Notes under the pieces: generated by a model | The model's input: only the letters and a program-made list of their open reading frames with translations | The model's database searches: none | What the model was told of the DNA's origin: nothing | Program-made: the position numbers and the translations under genes | Assembly: GCA_900551295.1 (NCBI GenBank) | Contig: URVJ01000005.1 | Location: 48,549-112,548, forward strand | DNA length: 64,000 bases | Source of the DNA: an uncultured Eubacteriales bacterium | Lineage (GTDB): Bacteria; Bacillota; Clostridia; Oscillospirales; CAG-382 | Direction: 5' to 3' | Shown here: positions 17,068 through 25,721 of the stretch, piece after piece | Numbering within the stretch: position 1 is the stretch's first letter | Layout: each line of letters starts with the position of its first letter

Positions 17068-17488
17068 TTTCGGCGCAAAGCTCCTTTAAAAGTCCGCATA
17101 CATTTTCGTAAAGCTCATCACAGCAAGCCTCGTAAACCCCACAGTCACCGCCGTAAGGGTCTGCAATATCATGACCGAAAGTAAAGATCTTATCCGCATA
17201 TTTCGGAAATTGCGAACATAAAGCCGTGGCGTGCGCCCTTGTCATGCAGATGACCGCAAAACTCTGCGCAACCGACTGTTCGTCAACTTTCTGCGACGTG
17301 TGAGAAAACTCAATACCGCGTTTTTTGAGTGCAAGATACGCATTTTTGCTCAAAGGCGAGTGTCCCGATGCGCTGATTCCCGCAGAATCCGCGAAAAATT
17401 CTTTATTTTGGCAAAGTTCTGCAAAAATAGCCTGCGCCATAGGACTTCTGCACGTATTTCCCGTGCATACAAAAAGTATTTTTTTCAT
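17057..17488 (-). CDS. Low-molecular-weight phosphatase, probably protein-arginine phosphatase (YwlE-like)
   Basis: This is a 143-residue protein. The P-loop is CTGNTCRSPMA at residues 8-18, with nucleophile Cys8 and Arg14. The general acid is Asp in DIADPYGG. The threonine in GNTCRS is the residue that separates arginine phosphatase YwlE from tyrosine phosphatases, which have isoleucine there (GNICRS). That fits with the presence of the arginine kinase gene mcsB in this window. Start and upstream stop overlap as TAATG with the deaminase gene, which implies coupling. A plain tyrosine phosphatase role remains possible. Confidence 0.82.
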   Translation of the reverse strand: MKKILFVCTGNTCRSPMAQAIFAELCQNKEFFADSAGISASGHSPLSKNAYLALKKRGIEFSHTSQKVDEQSVAQSFAVICMTRAHATALCSQFPKYADKIFTFGHDIADPYGGDCGVYEACCDELYENVCGLLKELCAENDR

Positions 17489-17976
17489 TAATACCCAAAC
17501 TTTCCCGTAAGCGAATCGTCGTTTTCAACCCAGTCCGAAACGTTGAACTCAGTATATTCCGTCGGCGTGTTTCTTACAATTACTTTTGATATTCCGGCAT
17601 TAATTACAAGGCGTTTGCACATGGGACAGCAGCAGGTGTCTGGAACAAGCTCGGAATCGGGATAGCTTATGCAGGCAAGGTACAGAACGGAGTCGAGCAT
17701 ATCTTCGCGTGATGCCGCAATGATCGCGTTCTGCTCGGCATGAACCGAACGGCACAGCTCGTATCTTTCGCCGCGCGGAATTTTGAGATGCTCTCTCATG
17801 CAGAAACCGAGATCCGAACAGTTTTTGCGCCCTCTCGGAGCGCCTGCATATCCGGTTGAAACTATAACGTCGTTCTTTACTATTATCGCACCGAAACGTC
17901 GGCGTATGCAGGTTCCGCGCGTGGCTACCGTTTGGGCAATGTCGAGATAATAGTTTGTTTTGCTGATACGTTCCAT
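17488..17976 (-). CDS. dCMP deaminase family protein (ComEB-like)
   Basis: This is a 162-residue cytidine/deoxycytidylate deaminase. The catalytic HAEQNAII motif (about residue 74) supplies a zinc ligand and the proton shuttle, and CCCPMCKRL (about 112) supplies the two zinc cysteines. GYAGAPRGRKNCSD is the family's nucleotide-binding segment. It should make dUMP for thymidylate synthesis. It is the first gene of its operon, with AGAGGTG before the ATG and the consensus promoter 60 bp upstream. Confidence 0.9.
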   Translation of the reverse strand: MERISKTNYYLDIAQTVATRGTCIRRRFGAIIVKNDVIVSTGYAGAPRGRKNCSDLGFCMREHLKIPRGERYELCRSVHAEQNAIIAASREDMLDSVLYLACISYPDSELVPDTCCCPMCKRLVINAGISKVIVRNTPTEYTEFNVSDWVENDDSLTGKFGY

Positions 17977-18034
17977 TTTTGCACCTCTTTTGTCTTTGAA
18001 AAAACGGCGATAATATTGTCATTTTATAAAGAAT

Positions 18035-18063
18035 ATTATACATTCTTGCGCCGCATTTGTCAA
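18035..18063 (-). promoter_or_regulatory. Perfect consensus sigma-A promoter of the dCMP deaminase-tsaD operon
   Basis: On the minus strand TTGACA (18063-18058), 17-bp spacer, TATAAT (18040-18035). Both hexamers match the consensus exactly. Transcription should begin near 18028, about 50 bases before the ATG at 17976. Confidence 0.88.
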
Positions 18064-18093
18064 TACTTACGCTCTCATGAGAGCCAAAAAGAT

Positions 18094-18118
18094 ACCCCGG
18101 TTTTAACCGGGGTTTTTA
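18094..18118. terminator. Bidirectional terminator
   Basis: ACCCCGGTT (18094-18102) pairs with AACCGGGGT (18105-18113) around TT. TTTTT follows on the plus strand. On the minus strand the stem is followed by ATCTTTTTGG, so it can end the 986-residue gene. A separate 14-bp palindrome, GCTCTCATGAGAGC, lies at 18071-18084. Confidence 0.75.
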
Positions 18119-18127
18119 AGAAATTTA

Positions 18128-21088
18128 TCAGAAATTTGTCTTAATGTAAAGATTTTCGTTTTCGACCTTGAAATCGTATCCGAACACTTTGCAGATAAGG
18201 TCGGCAGGAACCATCGGCAGACCGTCGTCAAGGTAGGGAACACAGTCAAGATATACGGTTTCTCCGTTGATTACCGCTTTGTTTGTGCCGATATAGAAGA
18301 ATATCGAGCGGTTGTTTGCAAAAATTGAGAGCTTTTTCTCGGGAGCATTCCATTCGTAATAAGCGCCGAGCCTGTAAAGCGTCATGCGTTCGTTGAATAT
18401 CGGTATCATGACGTGTTCGCCGCATATTGCATACGGATTGTCGAGAATAACATTTGCGCCGTCGATAAACAGCTGTTTTGTCTTTTCTGAGGTTGCGGTA
18501 TAGAAGATCTCGGCGGAGTAAATCTTTGTTGTGACGAGCGGAATTTCGGACGGATCTATTCTGACGCTCAAAAGATTTCCGACATAAGGATCGTTTCCGG
18601 GACGTCCGTTTGAAAGATTTATCAGATATTCGTGTTTGCCTTTCTTCACATTAAAGCCTGCGGCATTGCGGCTGCACCATTCGGGACTTGATGTTGTTCT
18701 GAAGTATACCACACCGTTGTCGAAATCGGAAGAATCCATAACAATGCGCATATGCGTCGCTTTTTCACAAGGTATATCGAGTGTATCGGTATATATTGCC
18801 TTTGCGTCGTTTCCGACGGAAACAAAGCTTACGCAGTTCTTTGAATTAACAGGTTTTACCTCGTCGGTTTTCCAGTGCTCATCGTCTATAATAAGCTTCT
18901 TGGTAACTCTTGATTCGTCAAAGTCTATGTTTTTTACGATCTTAGGCCTTAGTTCAAGCGGACGTATGGTTTTTCTATCTTGAGGATAGAGATATGACAG
19001 GCGCTTTAACTGCTTGGCGGTGGGTTTTACGTCTTTTGCGCCTTCGCCGCGTCCGTCGGTATATACGTCCCTTATAACGTTTACATATCCGAATCCGTTA
19101 AGTCCCGACGGCATTATGTAAGTACCCTCGCCGTACTCGTTCCAGTTTGACAGCATTACGAATTTCTTTGTCCATTCGGGAAGATTTTCATAAGAGGGAA
19201 GAAGTTTGTCGCGCATATAGAGGTTGATCTTTTTAAAGCCTGATACGCTTACGCAGGGAACTCTTGGCGAACCCCATGCAAGTCTGTTGAAACCTGTGCT
19301 TGCGGTAGGAATAAAGTGCATTATGTCTTCAAGCCTTTTCATGGCTTTGCTGCGGTTTATCATGTAATCCGCATTGTTGCCGTTTATGCCCCAGTTGTAG
19401 GCATAGCACGCGTCAAATCCGGCACGGTAAAGCGTTTCGGACGGCGTTGCACTGCAGAAAATGACCATGCCGTCGTAACCGAGTTTCGATACCTCGCTTC
19501 TGAGGTAGTCGAATTCCTCTTTCAGAGCCTCGGGACTTCCGAATTCCTCAATGAGTCTCTGAGGAGCGAAAACACCCATTATTGCTTTATTGTCAATGCG
19601 TGCATACCGCTTGTCCGAGAAGAAGTTTTCAATCCAGTACGGGACAAAGTTCTTTCTGAACATCTCGGAGTTTTCGGGTCTTCCGCCGTTTGCCTCCCAA
19701 AGCAGACCGAACTGCATCATGTCGCTGTATTTTGCACACAAAAAGCCGTCCACAAGCGCGTTGTTGAGGCGTGTGCGTTTTAACGGGATCGTTCTCTGGA
19801 AACCGTCGGTGTACCAGCAGTAGAACTGCATATTGATACCGTTTTCGACCATGAATTTAATTTCCCAGTCCGCAACTTCGGGCAGTCCTTCGTCGTAATA
19901 TCCTATAACAGGTCTTGTTTCGGGAAAGGGAGTGATTCTGTCCCAGCCCACATGGTCGCCAGTGCGCCACATGGAGCACATATTTATGCCGACGTTGTAT
20001 TTTCCGTAACCTTTTGCCGGAACAGGTCTCGGGCAATAGTCGGAATACTCTATGTCGTACCACATTTTAATGTCGTCGAGCCAAAGCTCGGCTCCGCCGC
20101 GGCACTCAAATTTCAATCCGTCGGTAAAGTCTGCGCCAAAATCAACCTCGTAAGGCTCTTTTGCGTTGAGAGAAATGTAAGCCTTATGTTTGTCCGTATC
20201 AACGCTTACTCTCAGAATGTACCAAAGGTCATAGCGGAACGGACGTAAAACTTTGCCGCCGGCGCTGACGTTTCCGTTTTCAAATGTAATATTCAGCGCG
20301 CTTTTTCCGGCGGATATGAGACTTACGTCATATGCCCCCTTGTTTTCGGGAGTGTAAACGTACGCTTCAAGAGTAAATTTTCCGTCGGCTTTTTCAAATT
20401 CCGTCGAAACAGCACCGTTCTTTACGTGAAGTTCGTCGTTTTTTGAAACGAATGCATCAGCATTGTCTGTCTTTTTCCAGTCAAAGGGAAAATCTCTTTC
20501 GGCGGTAGTGATAAACGAGCTGTTTGTGATAAAGTCGGCGTAAAGATCGAGTGTTCCCGGAACAACGTCTATTATGTGACCGGAAAGAGTGCCTACTTTG
20601 TAGAATTTAAAGCTGTCGGCTAGCATGGGCACGGCACCGCACAGTTTTGAGTTTATGTAATACGTTACGGTTTTGGTGTAAAAATCGAGAATTATTCTGA
20701 AATAGTATCTTTCGCATTTTGCCGCGCAGTCAAGCAGCTTTACGGGTTCAAAACCCTCTCCGAGAGCATAGAAACAGCCGTCGTTTGTAAAAAGACGCAT
20801 AATGTCGTTTTCGTCTTTGTCGTACATGCTTATGAGAAAGCCGTCAAATCCGCTTTTGATGTCAGCAAACGTTTCAACCGTGAATATGCCCGAATCGCCG
20901 ACCTGCGTTTCCCTTACAAGCGCCGTAGGATATTTGCCGCTTACGTTTGAGATGGAGTACGGGCCTTTGTCGCGCTCAAGCTTTTTTGCGCCTCTGCCGT
21001 CGTAGTTCCAGCCCGAACCTGTTCCCTCAACCCAGCTTATGTAGTAAGTGTCCTGGTTGATAAGATATTTGCTCTGCCTCTTTTCCAT
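18128..21088 (-). CDS. GH99/WbsX-like glycan-processing protein with C-terminal copper-amine-oxidase-N-like domain
   Basis: This is a 986-residue protein. Residues about 1-330 contain two beta-sandwich, concanavalin-like regions (for example TVTYYINSKLCGAVPML and DKHKAYISLNAKEPYEVDFG). Residues about 355-690 resemble the GH99-like WbsX barrel: YGKYNVGINMCSMW, MQFYCWYTDGF, FGLLWEANGG, and LSNWNEYGEGTYIMPS with the acidic pair near the end. After a further beta domain, the last ~100 residues (LFIDGANVILDN, VMIPIFNERMTLYRLGA, VPADLICKVFGYDF) are a Cu_amine_oxidN1-like domain. There is no signal peptide, which is odd for such wall-type domains. It has its own AGGAGA site. The substrate is unknown. 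Confidence 0.6.
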   Translation of the reverse strand: MEKRQSKYLINQDTYYISWVEGTGSGWNYDGRGAKKLERDKGPYSISNVSGKYPTALVRETQVGDSGIFTVETFADIKSGFDGFLISMYDKDENDIMRLFTNDGCFYALGEGFEPVKLLDCAAKCERYYFRIILDFYTKTVTYYINSKLCGAVPMLADSFKFYKVGTLSGHIIDVVPGTLDLYADFITNSSFITTAERDFPFDWKKTDNADAFVSKNDELHVKNGAVSTEFEKADGKFTLEAYVYTPENKGAYDVSLISAGKSALNITFENGNVSAGGKVLRPFRYDLWYILRVSVDTDKHKAYISLNAKEPYEVDFGADFTDGLKFECRGGAELWLDDIKMWYDIEYSDYCPRPVPAKGYGKYNVGINMCSMWRTGDHVGWDRITPFPETRPVIGYYDEGLPEVADWEIKFMVENGINMQFYCWYTDGFQRTIPLKRTRLNNALVDGFLCAKYSDMMQFGLLWEANGGRPENSEMFRKNFVPYWIENFFSDKRYARIDNKAIMGVFAPQRLIEEFGSPEALKEEFDYLRSEVSKLGYDGMVIFCSATPSETLYRAGFDACYAYNWGINGNNADYMINRSKAMKRLEDIMHFIPTASTGFNRLAWGSPRVPCVSVSGFKKINLYMRDKLLPSYENLPEWTKKFVMLSNWNEYGEGTYIMPSGLNGFGYVNVIRDVYTDGRGEGAKDVKPTAKQLKRLSYLYPQDRKTIRPLELRPKIVKNIDFDESRVTKKLIIDDEHWKTDEVKPVNSKNCVSFVSVGNDAKAIYTDTLDIPCEKATHMRIVMDSSDFDNGVVYFRTTSSPEWCSRNAAGFNVKKGKHEYLINLSNGRPGNDPYVGNLLSVRIDPSEIPLVTTKIYSAEIFYTATSEKTKQLFIDGANVILDNPYAICGEHVMIPIFNERMTLYRLGAYYEWNAPEKKLSIFANNRSIFFYIGTNKAVINGETVYLDCVPYLDDGLPMVPADLICKVFGYDFKVENENLYIKTNF

Positions 21089-21130
21089 GATAATATCTCT
21101 CCTTTTATTTACAAATTAAAAAGATAAAAA

Positions 21131-21706
21131 TCAGTCTTCAAATTCTATGTTGCCGTCGTCGTCCATGCTCTTTATAACAGCAAGGGATTTCAGGTTTATG
21201 CCCATGCTGCGAAGCGCTTTTCCGCCCGCCTGGAAGCCTTTTTCTATGACTATTCCGACGCCCGTAACTTCGGCGCCCGCTGTCTTTACAATGTCGATAA
21301 GACCGAGAGATGCTTTGCCGTTTGCGAGAAAGTCGTCGATTATGAGAACCTTGTCGTCGGGTTTTATGAACTTTGTCGATACCATGATGTCGTAGGATTT
21401 TCCGTATGTAAAGGATTCAACCTTGCTTGTAAATACGCCGCCGTCAATGTTTTTGCTCTTTGCTTTTTTTGCAAATACGACCGGAACGCCGAAATACTGT
21501 GCCGCGATACAGGCAATGCCTATGCCGGAGGCCTCGACGGTAAGAATACGCGTTACCGGAACGTCGGAAAACAGACGCTTGAATTCCTTTCCTATCTCGT
21601 TGTACAGATCAACGTCGATCTGATGGTTTAAAAAACTGTCAACCTTGAGAACACCGCCGGGAGCGACATTTCCGTCCTTTAAAATCCTTTGTTTGAGAAG
21701 ATCCAT
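21131..21706 (-). CDS. xpt: Xanthine phosphoribosyltransferase
   Basis: This 191-residue protein is the usual length for Xpt. It begins MDLLKQRILKDG, with GVLKVDSFLNHQID and ILTVEASGIGIA. The PRPP-binding motif VLIIDDFLANGKA lies at about 118-130, followed by GIVIEKGFQAGG. It converts xanthine and PRPP to XMP. It has a GAGGTAG ribosome binding site. Unlike many Firmicute xpt genes, the leader between its promoter and ATG is only about 30 bases, too short for a purine riboswitch. Confidence 0.95.
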   Translation of the reverse strand: MDLLKQRILKDGNVAPGGVLKVDSFLNHQIDVDLYNEIGKEFKRLFSDVPVTRILTVEASGIGIACIAAQYFGVPVVFAKKAKSKNIDGGVFTSKVESFTYGKSYDIMVSTKFIKPDDKVLIIDDFLANGKASLGLIDIVKTAGAEVTGVGIVIEKGFQAGGKALRSMGINLKSLAVIKSMDDDGNIEFED

Positions 21707-21740
21707 TGTAACTACCTCGCAAGTATATTTTTTTTACATA

Positions 21741-21769
21741 AGTATACTATGGATTTCCGATATTTGCAA
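21741..21769 (-). promoter_or_regulatory. Sigma-A-type promoter of xpt
   Basis: On the minus strand TTGCAA (21769-21764), 17-bp spacer, TATACT (21746-21741). Confidence 0.8.
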
Positions 21770-21817
21770 CACATTTTTCAAAAATAGCACAAAAACACAT
21801 TTTGTAAAAGACCATAC

Positions 21818-21841
21818 AAAAAAAGAGCCGTTTTACGGCTC
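21818..21841 (-). terminator. Terminator of the spoIIIA operon
   Basis: On the minus strand the seven-base stem GAGCCGT/ACGGCTC (21841-21825), with a three-base loop, is followed by seven T residues. It lies 24 bp after the spoIIIAH stop. Confidence 0.88.
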
Positions 21842-21864
21842 GGAGAAATGTGCGCGTATAAAAT

Positions 21865-22449
21865 TCATATGTCCTTTTTCTCAACTATTCTGATGTTTTC
21901 AATGGGGAAACCGGTTTCGTTCTTGACTATTTCTGAGATCTGTGCAACCTCAGCCGTAAGAAGTCCGGGGGATTTAACGATGACGTTTATGTTTTCCCCG
22001 CTTATAATGGCAAGACAGTCCTCAAAACCCTTTGCCTTTATCATTTCCTCAACGTTCGCTTCGGTTTCAATGTCGGTAGCTATCTGCATCATTTCGGAAA
22101 GAGCTTTGTCTTTTACGTCGGGCATGGTTTCCGAACTGTCAACGACTACCTGAAGAGTTTGCAGAGCCTCTCCGCGCGAACGTTCGCGGTTGATTACGGC
22201 GGTTTCAAAGTATCCGTCGGTCTGATCTTCAGACGCGTCAGACGTGCTGTCCACAAGCTTTGCCTCGCCGAGAATCTTCGCGCTGTCCTCGGTGCTGTTC
22301 TGAGAAGTGTAAAGATAGTCGCTTATCTGAGAAGTTGCGCCGCCTCCGCTTTTTACGTCTGTGTATACTGCCGTTGCTATAAGAGCGACAGCGGCAAAGA
22401 TAATAACGGGCTTTTTGTGCTTTGCAATGGCTTTCAGTGCTTTTTTCAT
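21865..22449 (-). CDS. spoIIIAH: Stage III sporulation protein AH
   Basis: This is a 194-residue protein. One N-terminal transmembrane segment (about 13-30) is followed by a linker and a YscJ/FliF-like ring-building domain (about 80-190, INRERSRGEALQTLQVVVDS ... DCLAIISGENINVIVKSPGLLTAEVAQI). SpoIIIAH sits in the mother-cell side of the engulfing membrane and pairs with forespore SpoIIQ to form the feeding-tube channel. It begins in overlap with spoIIIAG (ATGA type) and ends the operon. Confidence 0.93.
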   Translation of the reverse strand: MKKALKAIAKHKKPVIIFAAVALIATAVYTDVKSGGGATSQISDYLYTSQNSTEDSAKILGEAKLVDSTSDASEDQTDGYFETAVINRERSRGEALQTLQVVVDSSETMPDVKDKALSEMMQIATDIETEANVEEMIKAKGFEDCLAIISGENINVIVKSPGLLTAEVAQISEIVKNETGFPIENIRIVEKKDI

Positions 22450-22994
22450 GATGATGTATTACCTCCGGTAACGTAAATTTTTGTTTCGGATATGTTTAAA
22501 GCCGTAGCCGCGGCTTTAAGGACTTCATTTTTCACATGTTTGCTGTTTCCGCCCTCGCATACGATAAGCACGCCTTTAATTTTTGGATTGAGCTTTTTTA
22601 CAATGACAGGCGCTTCTCCGTCGGCGCGGGAACTTGTCGTGGCAAGTTGCTTTTCGGTGGTTTTCTGACCTGAATCGTCCTGACCGAGAGTTTCGTCGAG
22701 CTTTGCATTGCTTGCATATACCGTTTCAAAGGAACATTCAAGCGTTATCATGACGCTGGTTTTGCCTGCGCCGTCGATTTTGTCAACTGTCTCCGAAAGG
22801 CTTTTTTCAAGCGAAATGCGGTAATCCTCGGGAGTTGTCTCGGCGGATTGTTTTGCACTCTTGCCGTCGGACTGTATAAAACCCGAAAGAATTAAGAGTA
22901 AAGAACCCGTAAGTGCCGCCGCGGCAAGAATAACGCCTTTTGCGTGTGAAATAAAGAACTGTTTTGCTGCGTTGTTTTTTGTACAGTTGTCCAT
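22446..22994 (-). CDS. spoIIIAG: Stage III sporulation protein AG
   Basis: This is a 182-residue protein with a hydrophobic segment at about 17-36 and an extracytoplasmic domain. In that domain, GKTSVMITLECSFETVYA and the C-terminal PKIKGVLIVCEGGNSKHVKNEVLKAAATALNI are family hallmarks. It forms the large ring of the SpoIIIA-SpoIIQ complex. It is 4 bp downstream of spoIIIAF and overlaps spoIIIAH. Confidence 0.93.
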   Translation of the reverse strand: MDNCTKNNAAKQFFISHAKGVILAAAALTGSLLLILSGFIQSDGKSAKQSAETTPEDYRISLEKSLSETVDKIDGAGKTSVMITLECSFETVYASNAKLDETLGQDDSGQKTTEKQLATTSSRADGEAPVIVKKLNPKIKGVLIVCEGGNSKHVKNEVLKAAATALNISETKIYVTGGNTSS

Positions 22995-22998
22995 GATT

Positions 22999-23508
22999 TT
23001 ATTCTCCGTTTACTGTTGCGTTTATTCCCAGATCTTCACGTACATATTCTTTTATGTCATGAGCCGCATATAAACATTCCTCCCTGAGAGTAATGTCGGC
23101 AGCCGTCTCAAAAGACGCGTCGTTATCTTGCCGTCTAACAAAATTTATGCATACGGAGTCGGGGAGTATTCCGAATTTTTCGTAAATTTTACCGCAAACA
23201 TCATTTTCAAGCTGATTTTTCAAGAGCGTTTCGAGATTTTCCGTGTTTTTTGCGCTTTCGGCGGCGCTTTGTGAGAAAGACGGTAGGCTGTCGTCTGCCG
23301 AAAAAAATGAAGCGGTGTATTTCAGCGCAGGCATAAGCACACACACGCACAGGCTTAACGATACGGCAAGCTTTAGTCCGTTTTCGAGAGTTTTTGAGTG
23401 CTTTGCCGCGCCGTCCAGCAGAAATTCGCAGATGCCTGCGCAGATGCTTATTACAAAAATGTCGGTTATGTAGCTTTTGAAGAAACCTTGCATTTTGACC
23501 TCCGTCAT
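22999..23508 (-). CDS. spoIIIAF: Stage III sporulation protein AF
   Basis: This is a 169-residue protein. It has two hydrophobic helices in the first 60 residues (SYITDIFVISICAGICEFLLDG, LKLAVSLSLCVCVLMPALKY) and then a soluble domain that is probably another ring-type fold. It follows the invariant AE-AF-AG order. The start overlaps the spoIIIAE stop by 4 bases. Confidence 0.85.
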   Translation of the reverse strand: MTEVKMQGFFKSYITDIFVISICAGICEFLLDGAAKHSKTLENGLKLAVSLSLCVCVLMPALKYTASFFSADDSLPSFSQSAAESAKNTENLETLLKNQLENDVCGKIYEKFGILPDSVCINFVRRQDNDASFETAADITLREECLYAAHDIKEYVREDLGINATVNGE

Positions 23509-24617
23509 ATTGCCACCGCGGTTTTTATGAATATTGCAAGCATGATGATGAACGACGCACTGCAGCAGAGTAAAACCGAAAGCAGAATATTCAGCGCGCC
23601 GTTAAGCGAGTCAAGGTAGCCGCACTGAACCGAAAGACCGCAGAGTCTGGCGCACGCCGAACCGATAGAGCATATCAGCTTGAAAACAGCAAGCGTGCAT
23701 ATCGGCGGTATGACAAGATACAGAATGAACGCAGCTGCGCACGCACCCGATGTCGCTCTTATAAACGACACGCCCGAAAGCACCGTTTTAAGACTTTCGC
23801 TGACCATTCCTCCGGCAACGGGTATAAGCCTTGCGGCAGAGAATTTTACGCCTTTGAGCGCAAGCGTGTCTGCACTTGTTTCGAGCATGGTCTGAATAGA
23901 CAGTATTCCGCAGAAAAGCGTCATTACAATGCCGGACAGCCACATACAGCAGTTTTTTATAAACGACGAAACGCCGCCGAGATCAACTTTTCTGCAAAGC
24001 GCCCCGACAGACGCAAGACATACGCATACCTTAACGCCGGGAATTACGAATTTTGAACCTATAAGCTGAAGAACCGTTACCGCACAGGTGCATACCGCGG
24101 CATTTCCCGCAGCAGCCGAAGTGTTTCCGCCGGCAGCGTATATTGCGCCCATCGAAGGGATAAACGACGCCATAAATGCGCACAGTCGCGAAACGCTGTC
24201 CGATATTGTTTCTATGCAGGAGCTTATCGGTATAAGCGTAAAGTATACGAGAAACAGCACTCCCGCAAAGGAAAATACATCGGAATACGCCGAAAAAGAC
24301 GAGTTGACCGCACCAAAAACGGCGCTTATCAGAACGATTGCGCATATCCCGGCAAAGTATTTCGAATAAGCTTTTATTCCCGAAAAAAGCGCGTCCTTTA
24401 CGGCTCCGAAAATACTGTTAAAGTCAAAAGCTTTGCGCACTTCCTCGGCTTTTTCGGCAGTGTCGCCGTCTGCGTAGCCGCTTATGCTGTTTTTGAATTC
24501 ATCTGCCGTTTTTTCATAATAATCGGCGCTCTGGGCGCCTGAGGCAAATGTAAAAGCAAACATCAGCAATGCGCATAACAGAGCTGTTTTAAGACAGAAA
24601 ATCAAGCGCATATTCAA
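23505..24617 (-). CDS. spoIIIAE: Stage III sporulation protein AE
   Basis: This is a 370-residue protein with an N-terminal signal peptide ending near AFTFASGAQS and then about eight membrane segments. The family motifs are FASFIPSMGAIYAAGGNTSAAAGN, KFVIPGVKVCV and VPVAGGMVSESLKTVLSG (here as LIPVAGG). It is the largest membrane component of the SpoIIIA complex. The first codons overlap the end of spoIIIAD by 29 bases, and a second ATG six bases later is an equally possible start. Confidence 0.93.
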   Translation of the reverse strand: MNMRLIFCLKTALLCALLMFAFTFASGAQSADYYEKTADEFKNSISGYADGDTAEKAEEVRKAFDFNSIFGAVKDALFSGIKAYSKYFAGICAIVLISAVFGAVNSSFSAYSDVFSFAGVLFLVYFTLIPISSCIETISDSVSRLCAFMASFIPSMGAIYAAGGNTSAAAGNAAVCTCAVTVLQLIGSKFVIPGVKVCVCLASVGALCRKVDLGGVSSFIKNCCMWLSGIVMTLFCGILSIQTMLETSADTLALKGVKFSAARLIPVAGGMVSESLKTVLSGVSFIRATSGACAAAFILYLVIPPICTLAVFKLICSIGSACARLCGLSVQCGYLDSLNGALNILLSVLLCCSASFIIMLAIFIKTAVAI

Positions 24618-24975
24618 ACACCGTTTTAATCATGGGCAGACAAAAGGCTATCATGCAGCATTTTCCGAGAAGTTCGATCTTCGCTCCGAGCGAGTTTTCC
24701 GAACAGTCTCTGCAAAGCTCCGACGCAAACGCACATAAAAGTCCTATTCCCGTACATTTGAATAAAAGCTCCGCAAAACCGCCTACCGACGGATATCGGC
24801 TCTCAAGCGACTTTATGTATTCAAATACGGGTGAAAGCAGAATTACGGCGCAGGACATAAGCGAAAGATTGATAAGCATGACGGTAAAAAGCGCGTATTC
24901 GTCCTTGATTTTGCGCATGAGCACCGTAAAGACAAGACCGCAGACGGCGCACATAACAACTTTGTAAATACTCAT
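24589..24975 (-). CDS. spoIIIAD: Stage III sporulation protein AD
   Basis: This is a 128-residue polytopic membrane protein with four hydrophobic helices. It contains KIKDEYALFTVMLINLSLMS and the CTGIGLLCAFASELCRDCSENSLGAKIEL block characteristic of SpoIIIAD. It is 7 bp after spoIIIAC, in the standard operon position. Confidence 0.9.
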   Translation of the reverse strand: MSIYKVVMCAVCGLVFTVLMRKIKDEYALFTVMLINLSLMSCAVILLSPVFEYIKSLESRYPSVGGFAELLFKCTGIGLLCAFASELCRDCSENSLGAKIELLGKCCMIAFCLPMIKTVFEYALDFLS

Positions 24976-24982
24976 ATTCTTT

Positions 24983-25177
24983 TTACAGACCGAAAATGCT
25001 TCTTACCGCCGTAAAAAGCCTGTCTATTTCTCCGACCAGCATAAGCAGAACGATTATAACGCCGGCAATGGTGCAGAAAACCGCCTGTTCGTCGCGGCCG
25101 GATTTTGAAAGAATGTTGTTGGCAACCGAAACAAGTATGCCTACTCCCGCAATTTTCATAATAAGAGCTACGTCCAT
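24983..25177 (-). CDS. spoIIIAC: Stage III sporulation protein AC
   Basis: This is a 64-residue protein made almost wholly of two membrane helices, joined by the conserved NNILSKSGRDEQA loop. The family is always about 65 residues. It lies between spoIIIAB and spoIIIAD. Confidence 0.92.
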   Translation of the reverse strand: MDVALIMKIAGVGILVSVANNILSKSGRDEQAVFCTIAGVIIVLLMLVGEIDRLFTAVRSIFGL

Positions 25178-25222
25178 GATTGTTTTTTCCTTTTCGTATA
25201 TAAAAATCTTTTAACCTCTGTA

Positions 25223-25711
25223 TTAAAGCAGAATAAGAGCCGCCGTAAGACCGGCAAGCACTCCGAGCCTTGTATACAGGGCGCATTTTGAGTTTTCTTC
25301 GCGGCAAAGACCGTCATCAAGGTTTTGAGCGAGCGAAATGTATCTTTCGCAAAGCTGCTTTTCGTTTTGTATGCTTGAGCTTTTGCCGCATTTTGCCGCA
25401 TATTCGCAAAACAGGGCGTATTCCTTTTCTCCGAGCCTAAGCCCCGGACATTGCATTGCATTTTCAAAGGAATCCGGACTTCCTCGGCGCAGAATTTCAC
25501 AGAATCCGCTTTTTTCGAGCGCGGAACATTCAAAAACGCCGTATATTTCTTCAAGCGGCGCACCGCCGAATTCAATACCGGATTTTATCGAATGTAAAAG
25601 TCCTATCAATCCTTTTCTCTGGGCGGCGCGCGTTCTGATTCTTGCCGCGGCAAAAGCTCCGTACATGCTTAAAGCACCCGAAATGAGTATTATTCCTATG
25701 TACTTTATCAT
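25223..25711 (-). CDS. spoIIIAB: Stage III sporulation protein AB
   Basis: This is a 162-residue protein with an N-terminal membrane anchor (about 3-22), a helical bundle reminiscent of GspF/type II secretion inner-membrane proteins, and a C-terminal hydrophobic segment (YTRLGVLAGLTAALILL). It likely couples the AA ATPase to the membrane complex. It is 10 bp after spoIIIAA. Confidence 0.87.
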   Translation of the reverse strand: MIKYIGIILISGALSMYGAFAAARIRTRAAQRKGLIGLLHSIKSGIEFGGAPLEEIYGVFECSALEKSGFCEILRRGSPDSFENAMQCPGLRLGEKEYALFCEYAAKCGKSSSIQNEKQLCERYISLAQNLDDGLCREENSKCALYTRLGVLAGLTAALILL

Positions 25712-25721
25712 TTTCGCATTT

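Noticed and set aside
21707..21820. Purine riboswitch expected before xpt
   Set aside because: The distance from the promoter to the ATG is about 30 bases and no aptamer core is seen.
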